The notes under the pieces: model-generated
What the model saw: only the letters and a program-made list of their open reading frames with translations
What the model was told of the DNA's origin: nothing
The model's database searches: none
Position numbers and translations under genes: made by a program
Assembly (NCBI RefSeq): GCF_900497695.1
Contig: NZ_UIDD01000007.1
Span: 62,001-126,000, forward strand
DNA length: 64,000 nt
Direction: 5' to 3'
From: Pseudomonas wadenswilerensis
GTDB taxonomy: Bacteria; Pseudomonadota; Gammaproteobacteria; Pseudomonadales; Pseudomonadaceae
Shown here: positions 53,291 to 61,683 of the stretch, in pieces
Layout: each line of letters starts with the position of its first letter
Position numbering within the stretch: the stretch's first letter is position 1

Positions 53291-56002
53291 ATGGTTTCGG
53301 TTCAGGTGGATGGTGAGGACAAGACCGCAAAAATCAGCGACTGGGCGATTCGCTGGAGCGACAAGTACGAAACCCTGGAACTGACCTGTCACTTCCCCTC
53401 CAAGAAAAAATACATCCGCCCGCTCAGTAACTGCCAAGTTTCGCCCACCCGCGAGTTGACCAATGTATTGCTGCACAAGCCCGGCAGCACGATCGCCACG
53501 CCCATTGCCAAAGCTACGATTTACGGCGAGCGATATGCCGTCGTGCACTACCCGGGCGCCGAAAAGCCCTATGTCTACAAGATGGACGGCATCGGCTTTA
53601 CCGCCCCGACATCGATGAAGGACACGCCGGTCTTCCGCTATTTCACTACCGTGGCGAATGCCCGACAGGATCACGCTGAGTCGAAGACTGATCGTGAAAT
53701 TGCCGACAATGTGGTGCGCCAGCTCGGAAAACTGCCCGCCATTGCTGGCACTGCCTTGCAAGCCTATTGTACGGGGCGCAACGGCACGCTGGCGCTGGGT
53801 CAGGGGCTCATCTATCCGTTCGGGCTTAACGAGAGTCAGCTTCAGGCGGTGGAGCGGGCGTTCAGCGCGCAAATCAGCGTGATCGAAGGCCCGCCAGGGA
53901 CCGGCAAAACCCAGACGATCCTCAACATCCTCGCCAATATTCTGTTACGTGGGCAGACGGTAGCGGTGCTGTCCAACAACAATGCTGCCGTGGAAAACGT
54001 CTACGAAAAGCTGGAGAAATATGGCTTGGGCCACTTGGTCGCCAAGCTTGGCAACCAGGACAAACGTAAGGCCTTCTTCGCCGACCTGCCTGCGTGGCCA
54101 TCAAGCGCGCCCGAGCCGGCACCCTCCCTGGATGAGATCCAGGCCTTGCTGACCCGTTTGAAGCAGCACCTGCAAGACCACAACAGGGCGGCACAACTGC
54201 AAATCGAGCTGGACGAGCTGGTCATCGAGCGGCGCTACCTGCAGCAGTGGCAGGCAGAAAGCGATGTGCAGGCCACAGGCTCGCTCGATAAGTACGGGCT
54301 GACACCGCACAAGACTGCGGATCTCATGGCCTATCTGGCTTACCTCGGCGAGCAGCGCATTCATCTCAAAGACCGCATCGAGCTACTGTTAAAATTCAGA
54401 ATCTTTCGCACCAAGCCATTCGCCGAGGGCGAGGCGCGCATGGCCGTTTTCCATGCACTGCAGATGCATTACTACGACAAGTCGCTACGGGACAAGGAAG
54501 CGGAGCTGCGGGCGTGCCGTGAATCGTTGGCGCGCGCGAATTTCACGGCTCTGCTGAAAGAACTGACAACAGCGTCGATGCACCATCTGAAGCAGCATCT
54601 GCATCTTCAGGTACCGCCGTCGGACAGCTTTGATGTCAAAACTTACTGCAGGCATTTCGATGCCTTCGTGCAGCGCTTCCCTATCCTGGGCAGCGGCACG
54701 CACTCCATCGTCAATTCGATCGCGCCGGGGGCGATCCTCGACTACGTGATCATCGACGAAGCCTCTTTGCAGGACATCGTGCCGGGCATCCTGCCACTGG
54801 GCTGCGCAAAGAACCTGATCGTTGTTGGAGACAACCGCCAGTTACCGCACATCCCCGTGACACTGGGACTTCAGGCGCCTGCCGAGGCCTACGATTGCGA
54901 GCATTACAGCCTACTGGATTCGTGCATCGCCGTTTTCCAGGACGCGCTGCCCAGGACCCTGCTGAAAGAGCATTACCGTTGCCACCCCAGGATCATCCAG
55001 TTCTGCAACCAGCAGTTCTACGACAACACACTGGTGCCGATGACCGAGGACAAGGGCGAAGCTCCCCTGCGTCTGGTGGTGACGGCCAAGGGCAACCACG
55101 CACGGCAGAACACCAACCTTCGGGAGTTGGACTCCCTGCTCAAGGTGCTTGAGGACGAGGGGCAGCCCTTCGGAATGGACGGCGAAGGCCGCGGTTACAT
55201 CGCCCCGTTCCGGGCACAGGTCAACCTCTCCGGCACGCGCCTACCGGCGGATTTCGTCAAGGACACCGTGCACAAGTTTCAGGGGCGGGAGTGCGACGAG
55301 ATCGTCTTCTCCACCGTGCTGGACAAGAAGCGCTACAACCAAGCGCGAAGACGTCTGGATTTCGTCGACGATCCACGCATGATCAATGTGGCAGTGTCGC
55401 GGGCCAAACATCGCTTCACCCTGGTGACCGGCGATGAGGTGTTCACCGACAACAATGGCCACATCGCCGCCCTGATCCGCTACATCAGCTATTACACGCA
55501 GGACGAGCAGATCGTACGCGCGCCGGTAGTGTCGGCATTCGATTTGCTGTACCGCGAGTACGACCAGTCCCTGGCGCGCTTGAATGCCCGCCTGCGGCCC
55601 GAGGATTCGCGCTACAAGTCCGAGCAGATCGTGGCGCAACTGCTGCGCGAGGCACTGTCCGCCCCGGCGTTCCTGGCATTGAAGTACCACGCTCAGATCA
55701 AGCTGGGTCAGCTCGCATCGCCAGGTAACCCCGAATGGACGGAGCGCCAGCGGGCTTTCATGAGGCGCGCCAGTTGCGATTTCGTGATCTATTTCAAAGT
55801 GGGCAAGACCCCGCTAGGGGTGATTGAGGTCGATGGCGGGTACCACGACCGACCTGAGCAGGCGGCTCGGGACGCCTTGAAGAATGATATTTTGGCTAGA
55901 AGTGGCATTCCCATCCTGCGGCTGCGGACAGTCGAGAGTGACATTGTTCAGAGAGTCGGCGACTTTATCCACCAGTGGGCTAGCCCTACCCCTGGCACAT
56001 AA
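53291..56002 (+). CDS. SF1 (UPF1-like) helicase fused to a DUF2726-like nuclease domain
   Basis: 903 residues from the ATG at 53291, chosen for the AGGGA eight bases upstream; ATGs at 53219 and 53270 are also in frame. An N-terminal domain of about 170 residues is followed by SF1B helicase motifs: GPPGTGKT (200-207), DYVIIDEAS (near 488), GDNRQLPHI, LKEHYRCHP, TVHKFQGRECDEIVFSTV and VAVSRAKHRFTLVTG. A long helical insert lies between motifs I and II. The C-terminal 90 residues show a PD-(D/E)xK-like pattern, with DFVIYFK near 830 and LGVIEVDGGYH near 846, then GIPILRLRT, as in DUF2726. Such helicase-nuclease fusions often act in phage defence. That role is inferred from the architecture and the accessory context. 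Confidence 0.82.
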   Translation: MVSVQVDGEDKTAKISDWAIRWSDKYETLELTCHFPSKKKYIRPLSNCQVSPTRELTNVLLHKPGSTIATPIAKATIYGERYAVVHYPGAEKPYVYKMDGIGFTAPTSMKDTPVFRYFTTVANARQDHAESKTDREIADNVVRQLGKLPAIAGTALQAYCTGRNGTLALGQGLIYPFGLNESQLQAVERAFSAQISVIEGPPGTGKTQTILNILANILLRGQTVAVLSNNNAAVENVYEKLEKYGLGHLVAKLGNQDKRKAFFADLPAWPSSAPEPAPSLDEIQALLTRLKQHLQDHNRAAQLQIELDELVIERRYLQQWQAESDVQATGSLDKYGLTPHKTADLMAYLAYLGEQRIHLKDRIELLLKFRIFRTKPFAEGEARMAVFHALQMHYYDKSLRDKEAELRACRESLARANFTALLKELTTASMHHLKQHLHLQVPPSDSFDVKTYCRHFDAFVQRFPILGSGTHSIVNSIAPGAILDYVIIDEASLQDIVPGILPLGCAKNLIVVGDNRQLPHIPVTLGLQAPAEAYDCEHYSLLDSCIAVFQDALPRTLLKEHYRCHPRIIQFCNQQFYDNTLVPMTEDKGEAPLRLVVTAKGNHARQNTNLRELDSLLKVLEDEGQPFGMDGEGRGYIAPFRAQVNLSGTRLPADFVKDTVHKFQGRECDEIVFSTVLDKKRYNQARRRLDFVDDPRMINVAVSRAKHRFTLVTGDEVFTDNNGHIAALIRYISYYTQDEQIVRAPVVSAFDLLYREYDQSLARLNARLRPEDSRYKSEQIVAQLLREALSAPAFLALKYHAQIKLGQLASPGNPEWTERQRAFMRRASCDFVIYFKVGKTPLGVIEVDGGYHDRPEQAARDALKNDILARSGIPILRLRTVESDIVQRVGDFIHQWASPTPGT

Positions 56003-56189
56003 GCAGCAACGGGTCAGAAGCCGACAGTCGCTAATGGCAGCAATCGACCCAAAGCGGAAGTAGCTGTATCCCGAGAGCAGACGTTGAGAAAGCCTGTCGA
56101 CGCGGCGGCTAACGCGTCCGTGCGGGTACCGGATCCCAGTTTTCGCTAGACACTCAAGTCGGTGATTCCGCCTCTTTCAGGCGAGCTGT
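56003..56189. other. intergenic region with dispersed repeat
   Basis: No gene seen. On the minus strand near 56029-56062 it holds GCTTTGGGTCGATTGCTGCC followed by ATTAGCGACTG. This is a member of the dispersed repeat into which the IS30 element inserted; related copies lie near 51053-51081, 51847 and 59509. Confidence 0.5.
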
Positions 56190-56702
56190 CTAGAGGGGCC
56201 AGTGTGTTCGTAGTCTGGCTAGCTCTCGCCCTAATGCACACAACTCTTTGTTGAACGCGGCCAACTCCGCAAGGCTGTATTCAAAGCATTGCTGCACACC
56301 GGAGGGAAGTCCAATGACATTGACGATCTTGTGACGGTGGGCCTCGACACCCCATCGGCCGTGGACCATCTGATTGCGCTGCAGCCGAGCTGCATGCACA
56401 CGCTCAATCCAGCGTTCATAGGCCGCACGATGTTCGGAGCCGGCCGGTAACCTCTCTGTGACTCGCTTCGAAAGCGTTTCGAGTTTCGTATGGATATTCT
56501 GTCCTTCGATCGAATTCGATGTTATTTCCAATTTGTTGCCGTTGTCCAACCACACTAAACAGAGCCCTAGATTCATATCCATGGAAGAGAATGCGAAGAG
56601 CATCTGTCCGAGTAACGATGCCGCCTCAGCCTGCATCGCCTCTTGACGGGACATCAGTTGTCCAGCTGTTTCGACCGGGTCAGGCGTTGAAATAGGGTCC
56701 AA
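56190..56702 (-). CDS. HEPN-like hypothetical protein (RX4H motif)
   Basis: 170 residues, mostly helical, no signal peptide. Residues 109-114 (R-N-Q-M-V-H, followed by GRW) form an RX4H motif at a predicted helix end, as in HEPN ribonucleases and related proteins. The surrounding LETLSKRVTERL, AYERWIERVHAARLQRN and LAELAAFNKELCALGREL helices fit a four-helix bundle. I do not recognise a named family. It is convergent with the helicase-nuclease gene, 187 bp apart, so any partnership is only by neighbourhood. A role as toxin, RNase or immune effector is possible but not shown. Confidence 0.6.
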   Translation of the reverse strand: MDPISTPDPVETAGQLMSRQEAMQAEAASLLGQMLFAFSSMDMNLGLCLVWLDNGNKLEITSNSIEGQNIHTKLETLSKRVTERLPAGSEHRAAYERWIERVHAARLQRNQMVHGRWGVEAHRHKIVNVIGLPSGVQQCFEYSLAELAAFNKELCALGRELARLRTHWPL

Positions 56703-56770
56703 AGCATTTCTCGCATTCGTAGTCTGGGTGGTGCAGCGTTCAGCACATTATTCCGAAGGCCGCTTTTGGC

Positions 56771-56786
56771 TGTGGATTCAACCGGT
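56771..56786. repeat. 16-bp match to the IS30 left end
   Basis: tgtggattcaaccggt is identical to the first 16 bp of the IS30 element at 51889. It sits after ccgcttttggc, the same kind of dispersed repeat that flanks the element, and is followed by a second ggattcaacc. It may be a scar of a lost copy or a preferred target. Confidence 0.5.
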
Positions 56787-56890
56787 GGATTCAACCCCAG
56801 AGCCCTTCGAAACCTGGGGCGATTCTCCGTGCCGAGAGGCCTTGGTTCCGAGCGCTGCCTAAGCATTGCAAGCCTTAGGGCGCTTGCATG

Positions 56891-57511
56891 CTATTTACCC
56901 TGATTTTTGCGAGATTCCGAAACTGGCATCGAGGATTCACCCGCGATTCGCTTGACCAGCGCAGCATGACCGCTGGCTTCGTCGCTGCGGGAAATGACCT
57001 GGATGACGGCCATGCGATCGCCGGAGCCTGCGATAAAGGTGCTGTTCAACGTTTTGCCGCCGCCCAGGGTCGCCGTACTGTCGATTTGTCGCACACCCAG
57101 GCCGTTGCGGTTAAGGCGCGATTCGCCGGTTTGTCGAAAGTCCGGCAGCCCGGCGCTCTGGCGGTCGACGAAACCACTGACGGCGCCGTCGAGGAAGGCA
57201 TCGTCGTTGTCGCCAGTGCGAGACGCTTCGGGGAGGGGTTTCTCGATCACCATGACCACACGCTTTTCCTGCGCATTGGCATACAGGGTACCCACGGCGC
57301 CGGCGCCTTCGCTGTTCTGTTCGTCAGCGCTCAGGGGGCTGGCGATGAAGCCTGCCGGCAGGTTGAAGCTGAACTTGCCGCCGAGCACCGCGACCTTTAT
57401 TTCAGGTTTCGGCTGGGTGCTGGGTTTGCTGGCGGCATGCAGATTCGACAGGCCCAACAGGCCGACGACGGCCAGGGTCAGCGTCAGGGTTGTTTTGTTG
57501 AAAATCGACAT
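56891..57511 (-). CDS. putative periplasmic protein, hypothetical
   Basis: 206 residues from the ATG at 57511 (agaggctg upstream). The signal peptide is LTLTLAVVGLLGLSNLHA-A. The mature part has KFSFNLPAGFIASPLSADEQ, RVVMVIEKPLPEAS, GESRLNRNGLGVRQIDSTAT and DRMAVIQVISRSDE, a layout like small DcrB-type periplasmic proteins, though I cannot assign a family surely. It is divergent from the YebE-like gene at 57683. Function unknown. Confidence 0.7.
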   Translation of the reverse strand: MSIFNKTTLTLTLAVVGLLGLSNLHAASKPSTQPKPEIKVAVLGGKFSFNLPAGFIASPLSADEQNSEGAGAVGTLYANAQEKRVVMVIEKPLPEASRTGDNDDAFLDGAVSGFVDRQSAGLPDFRQTGESRLNRNGLGVRQIDSTATLGGGKTLNSTFIAGSGDRMAVIQVISRSDEASGHAALVKRIAGESSMPVSESRKNQGK

Positions 57512-57682
57512 ACAGCCTCTCGTGGGGCATGGGGCATGGGGCAGGGCGGGGTGGATATGCTCACATAAACCTGCCTGCTCGGTAAGCCCCGGGGTCCCCG
57601 TCGGCCAGACGGTCATGGCGGATCGCCTTGAGGGGGCTATCGTTGCTTGTCTGGGCAACAACTACCGACCGAGGGCGGTGCC

Positions 57683-58396
57683 ATGAACACCAGTGATTTA
57701 CTCGAGCAGTTACTTCGGGCCGGGCAGGGCTCGCAAGCGCAACAAGGGCGCGGCGGCATGTCAGCGCAAGACGGCCTGGGCGGTTTGGGCGGCTTGCTGG
57801 GCGGTCTGCTTGGCGGCGGCAGTGCAACGGGTGGCGGTAATGGCCTGGGTGGTTTACTGGGCGGCCTGTTGGGTGGCAGCGCGGGTGGCTCCACCCAGGG
57901 GCGCTCCGCTGGTGGCACCAATTACGCGGCCCTGGCGTCGTTGGGCATGATGGCGTTCCAGGCTTATCAAAGCTGGCAGCGCAGCCAGGCGGCAGCCCCG
58001 CAACAGGCGCTGCGTACTGTCGATCAATTGTCCGGCCCCGAGGCCGAGGATCACAGCCATGCAATCTTGCGCGCGCTGATTGCGGCAGCCAAGGCTGACG
58101 GTCGCATCGACAAGCAAGAAGAAACTTTGATTTACGCTGAAATCAAACGTCACACCAGCGACCCGCAACTGCAGCAATGGCTGGATGAGGAAGTCAGCAA
58201 GCCACTCGATGCTGCCCAGGTGGCTCAGTCGGCCCAGGACCCGGCCATGGCTGCGGAAATGTACCTGGCCAGCGTGATGCTGGTGGATGACCAGCAGGAC
58301 GCAGAGCGGGCCTACCTTGATGAACTGGCCGGCGCACTGCAAATCGATCCGACATTGCAGGTGCACCTGGAACAGCAGGCCAAGGGCGTCGCCTGA
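57683..58396 (+). CDS. YebE-like DUF533 protein with Gly-rich N-terminus
   Basis: 237 residues from the ATG at 57683. The N-terminal third is Gly/Leu-rich with two near-identical blocks (GGLGGLLGGLLGGG and GLGGLLGGLLGGS). Then comes a hydrophobic stretch (NYAALASLGMMAFQAYQSW) and a C-terminal TerB-like helical domain (AILRALIAAAKADGRIDKQE, RAYLDELAGALQID). It is an inner-membrane-associated DUF533/YebE family protein. The role is unknown; the TerB fold can bind metal. Confidence 0.82.
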   Translation: MNTSDLLEQLLRAGQGSQAQQGRGGMSAQDGLGGLGGLLGGLLGGGSATGGGNGLGGLLGGLLGGSAGGSTQGRSAGGTNYAALASLGMMAFQAYQSWQRSQAAAPQQALRTVDQLSGPEAEDHSHAILRALIAAAKADGRIDKQEETLIYAEIKRHTSDPQLQQWLDEEVSKPLDAAQVAQSAQDPAMAAEMYLASVMLVDDQQDAERAYLDELAGALQIDPTLQVHLEQQAKGVA

Positions 58397-58429
58397 CCGG
58401 GCTGAGATGCCTGCGCTCTTCATCAATCA

Positions 58430-58518
58430 GGTGGGAGCGGGCTTGCCCCGCGATTCTGACCATGAAAATTGTCTGTCATGCTGCCATGACCCTATCGCGG
58501 GACAAGCCCGTTCCCACC
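58430..58518. repeat. BIME copy 2 (REP pair, 89 bp)
   Basis: Same unit as at 50919-51007 but inverted. Both arms and the centre (attgtct...catg...ccatgaccctatcgcgg) are shared. The two copies face each other across 7.4 kb of accessory genes. Confidence 0.88.
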
Positions 58519-58538
58519 GACTCACGAAGAACGTTGCA

Positions 58539-59093
58539 ATGACAACAATCGATGTGAAATCCCGATTCGAAGCAAAGCTTCTTCGTCCGGCAAAGCCTGG
58601 TAATGATACGTCGTGGGCGTTCGTAGTACTGCCAAGAGACGCGAGTGAACAGCTTCCGAGGCGAGGAAGGACGACAGTTGAAGGCACAATCAATGGACAC
58701 CACTTTCAGGCAACCCTTGAACCGGATGGTCAGCTGAGCCATTGGTTGCAGGTAAGTACAGAGTTACTCGAAGCCGCAGGTGTGGCCGTTGGGGATATCG
58801 TTACACTAGCGCTGACCCCAGTGAAGAGTGAACCCGAGCCTGACATCCCGGCAGATTTTCAGGAGGCACTGGTAGCCACTCCTGAGGCTCGTATAGCCTG
58901 GAACAATACGACGACCCTCGCACGAGTAGACTGGATACACTGGATTACTTCAGCCAAGCAACTGAAGACGCGCGCAAAACGAATTGGCAGTGCCTGCGAT
59001 ATGCTTGCCTCCGGCAAGAAGCAGGTTTGCTGTTTCGACCCGTCCGGCTACTACAGTAAGGCCTTCTGTGCGCCCGAGGCAGAAAGTTTGTAA
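58539..59093 (+). CDS. DUF1905 / YdeI-OmdA-like protein
   Basis: 184 residues from the ATG at 58539, just after BIME copy 2. The first 95 residues form a DUF1905 beta-barrel domain (SWAFVVLPRDASEQLPRRGR, VEGTINGHHFQATLEPDG, GVAVGDIVTLALTP). The C-terminal part (ADFQEALVATPEARIAWNNT, ARVDWIHWITSAKQLKTRAK) matches the OmdA/YdeI bacteriocin-protection type. The exact function is unknown. It appears complete. Confidence 0.82.
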   Translation: MTTIDVKSRFEAKLLRPAKPGNDTSWAFVVLPRDASEQLPRRGRTTVEGTINGHHFQATLEPDGQLSHWLQVSTELLEAAGVAVGDIVTLALTPVKSEPEPDIPADFQEALVATPEARIAWNNTTTLARVDWIHWITSAKQLKTRAKRIGSACDMLASGKKQVCCFDPSGYYSKAFCAPEAESL

Positions 59094-59124
59094 ATGGAAC
59101 ATTCCGTTGAATATGCCTGACAAC

Positions 59125-59490
59125 TATCGACCCGAGGCGGCCTCTCGCTTGGCGCAAAGTCAAAGCCAATAGGACGTTTTTCTCGTCCCCATTCCAGTCT
59201 GACTGCGCTTTCCACTGAGCAAAGGTGTCGGTCAATGCCGTCACGAAGTCGGCCGCTGGCACGGCCTCGAAAAGGCACACGGCTTCGGGGCCGTGCAAGG
59301 GCGTGCTGTGAAGCCGAAGCTTGCTCATCAGGATAGCGAGGTCGGGGGCGACCATGGCCGATTCAAAGCGGCCGGCCTCTATGTCGTTGCGCAGCCATTC
59401 CCCAAACTGCATTTCGCGCTTCGGGGGGTAGCGCCAAGGCCTGAGTTCGCTGAGGAGTGAGGACTCCCTAAATGGAATAGTCCGCACTCT
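59125..59490 (-). pseudogene. decayed aadA-like aminoglycoside (3'') adenylyltransferase fragment
   Basis: In one minus frame from about 59487, the peptides ELRPWRYPPKREMQFGEW, LRNDIEAGRFESAM, APDLAILMSKLRLHS, LHGPEAVCLFEAVP, DFVTALTDTFAQWK and DWNGDEKNVLLALT follow AadA in order (for example PWRYPAKRELQFGEW and DWAGDERNVVLTLSR in AadA). The N-terminal nucleotidyltransferase part with the catalytic GSxxxGxxxxxSDxD motif is missing. After LLALT the frame leaves the family pattern. Both ends are therefore lost and it cannot encode resistance. It lies between the DUF1905 gene and a lipoprotein gene. Confidence 0.72.
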
Positions 59491-59529
59491 ATCACAGGCA
59501 CTGGTAGGCGCTTTTGACCGACAGCTGTC

Positions 59530-60918
59530 CTAGCGGACCGACTCCACTCGCCATGTCCAGCGCCCCAACGGGCTGTTCTGCGCCGCCTGCACAAACACCC
59601 CGTAGTCTTCGAGATAGTGGTAGCCCTCGGTCCATTCAGAAGTAGCCGTTTTGTGCTTGGAGCAGCTCAGCGGCTTGGCCATGCCTTGCAAGGCGGGGTT
59701 TATCTGACTGGCTGGCAGCGCGGCGCCGACCTTGCAGGTGACGGTAGTGGTGAAAGGCCCCGTGGTGGTGGCCTGGACCAGGTCATAGGCCACTTCGCTG
59801 TGTTCCGGCAGGCGTTGCCAGTCGCCTGTGAAGCTCAAGCCGATGACGTGCAAGGAGTCTTCTACCTGGTTGCCGTTGTTGCGGTCGAACGAGCGGTTGG
59901 CCAGCTCGATCAGGCCGCGGAAAGTCAGCAGCAGCTTGGTGCCCAGCACCGAATCCACTGGCTGCAGCAGCAGCTGGCCGCTCTGCGGGTCACGGCTGAA
60001 GATGTCCTTGCGCTGCACGCCGGTGATCTTCATGCCGTTGAGCACCAAGGCGTCGTAGCGATAGTGCAAAGCCTGTAGCGTCAAGCGCGGTTCGGGCAGT
60101 TGCAGGGTATTGATCGCCGCCAGCACGGCTGGCGCCGTCTTGGGTGTATCGAGCTGCGGCGGCAGTGGCGTGCGCACAGGGGGCATCGCCATCTGGGCCC
60201 AGGTGGCAGCGGGCTGGCAGGCAGCTTCGATCAGGCGTTGTTGTCCGCTGTCGGCCTGTGCCTGCGGCATCATTGGGGTGTCCAGATTGACCTTGCCGTT
60301 GTACACCCGGCCATTGTCGTCCACCTTGAAGTCGCTCAACGGCTTGAAAGTGCGCTGCTTGCAGTCGATGGCCAGGCGCTCATGCAGTTGTGCAATCTGG
60401 CCGTACCCTTTGACTGCTTGATAGTTGGCAAGTTGAATGCTCGTCCAGATCTTGAGTACGCCATCCTCGTGAATCGCGCTGTTACGGTCCAACACCAGCC
60501 AGTCTTGAACTGGCGCGGTGTCCAGCGCTCGCCAGTCAGGCACGGCGCGATAGGCGCAGGCATTTTTGAGTTGTTCGCTGCGCTGCAGCACCTGCAACTG
60601 TGGTTGCGGAAGGTTGCTGGAATCGTCGTTGTCAGAAAACGCCTGCATGCCCCGTTTGGTGGGATAGAACATGCTGCCGCTGGGCTGGCTGCAGGAGGCG
60701 TCAAAGCGGGCGACCCAGGGGTTGCTCGCGGAGGGCGCGATCATGTAGGTGATCTGGTCGCCTTGACGGATGATCGAATCGGGCGCGGCCGGTTCGTCGA
60801 TCACTTTCTCGAACACTTCAAGGCCAGGGTGCTTGGCCGGTGGTTGCAGCTTGGGCGGGGTGCTGCAGGCGGCGAGGGCGAGCGGCAGGGCTAATGAAAG
60901 CGAGAAACGGGCATCCAT
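59530..60918 (-). CDS. hypothetical lipoprotein
   Basis: 462 residues. The lipoprotein signal ends in LALAACSTPPK (Cys at about 18). The mature protein is rich in polar segments with a few Cys pairs (DASCSQPSG, KNACAYRA, AIDCKQRTF, EAACQPAA, VTCKVGAA, LSCSKHK). I do not recognise a family. The lipid anchor suggests the inner leaflet of the outer membrane. It is alone on the minus strand, downstream of the LuxR gene (61 bp gap or so). Confidence 0.75.
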   Translation of the reverse strand: MDARFSLSLALPLALAACSTPPKLQPPAKHPGLEVFEKVIDEPAAPDSIIRQGDQITYMIAPSASNPWVARFDASCSQPSGSMFYPTKRGMQAFSDNDDSSNLPQPQLQVLQRSEQLKNACAYRAVPDWRALDTAPVQDWLVLDRNSAIHEDGVLKIWTSIQLANYQAVKGYGQIAQLHERLAIDCKQRTFKPLSDFKVDDNGRVYNGKVNLDTPMMPQAQADSGQQRLIEAACQPAATWAQMAMPPVRTPLPPQLDTPKTAPAVLAAINTLQLPEPRLTLQALHYRYDALVLNGMKITGVQRKDIFSRDPQSGQLLLQPVDSVLGTKLLLTFRGLIELANRSFDRNNGNQVEDSLHVIGLSFTGDWQRLPEHSEVAYDLVQATTTGPFTTTVTCKVGAALPASQINPALQGMAKPLSCSKHKTATSEWTEGYHYLEDYGVFVQAAQNSPLGRWTWRVESVR

Positions 60919-60973
60919 GCAAAAAAGCTCTTGGTCAAAAAAAAACGCGATTTTACCTGACCTGCACTGGTGC

Positions 60974-61546
60974 TCAACTGATGAAGATAATTTTCGACAC
61001 CAGCTCTGCGCTGTTCTTGGCCTGAAGCTTCTTCATCAGGCGGGCGCGGTGGACCTCCACGGTGCGGTGGGAAATGCCCAGCTTGCGCGCCACTTCCTTG
61101 CAGGTCAGGCCATTGACGATATGCAGCGAAATCTCCCGTTCGCGCGGAGTCAGCTGGATGGTCGGCGCCGGCTGGCGATCCAGGCGCTCGAAATGCCAGA
61201 CCATCAGTTTGAACGGGTCTTCCACCGTCAGGGAAAACCCGTGGGCCCGGGCCCAGAACACCTCGCCGTTGCGATGCTGCATGAAGCGCTCGTCGGAGTA
61301 GAAGGCGCCGGGGCCGTTGCGCAGCCAGTGCTCGCTGCGCTCGCCGATGCTCTGGTAGTCGGCTTGGGAGGGGTACAGCAGCAGGGTCAGGTGGCCCTGC
61401 AAATGCTCGCGCTCGTAGCCGAACAGGCGGACGAACGCCTGGTTGCAGTCGAGCATCCGCCGATGGCCGGTGATCATCTGCGGCGCGGGGGAAACCTGGA
61501 AGGCCAGGCGCTCGAGGTCCTGGAAGTGCTGGGCATCTACGGTCAT
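60974..61546 (-). CDS. PAS-LuxR family transcriptional regulator
   Basis: 190 residues. An N-terminal PAS domain (about 1-115; ITGHRRMLDCNQAFVRLFGY, NGEVFWARAHGFSLTVEDP) is followed by a LuxR/GerE helix-turn-helix (about 131-175; LTPREREISLHIVNGLTCKE, VARKLGISHRTVEVHRARL). There is no receiver domain, so it probably senses a small ligand or redox state through PAS. It is divergent from the thiolase and acyl-CoA ligase genes with a palindromic site between, so it likely controls them. Confidence 0.88.
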   Translation of the reverse strand: MTVDAQHFQDLERLAFQVSPAPQMITGHRRMLDCNQAFVRLFGYEREHLQGHLTLLLYPSQADYQSIGERSEHWLRNGPGAFYSDERFMQHRNGEVFWARAHGFSLTVEDPFKLMVWHFERLDRQPAPTIQLTPREREISLHIVNGLTCKEVARKLGISHRTVEVHRARLMKKLQAKNSAELVSKIIFIS

Positions 61547-61587
61547 CAGGCATCCTGCCTCGGATTTATCGGCGCGCCCCCTGGGTA

Positions 61588-61607
61588 CTACTTACTGGCG
61601 TAAGTAG
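61588..61607. promoter_or_regulatory. palindromic operator between luxR-type gene and thiolase gene
   Basis: ctacttac-tggc-gtaagtag is a perfect 8-bp inverted repeat, extended outwards by imperfect ggg/ccc pairs (61583-61614). It lies 42 bp from the regulator start and 77 bp from the thiolase start, and is a likely binding site of the divergent LuxR protein. Confidence 0.6.
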
Positions 61608-61683
61608 TTGCCCCAACTAGCGTGTGATTCGGGCGCTGAATCATTGTATGGAATACGCGCTTCAAGGACAGAAGAAAATCACC

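Noticed and set aside
53114..53872. 252-residue minus-strand frame at the helicase 5' end
   Set aside because: It overlaps the N-terminal half of the helicase gene in antisense and lacks a start signal or motif.
58945..59487. 180-residue minus-strand frame taken as an intact gene
   Set aside because: Only its first 120 residues resemble AadA. The rest is a shifted frame running antisense into the DUF1905 gene, so it is listed as a pseudogene fragment.
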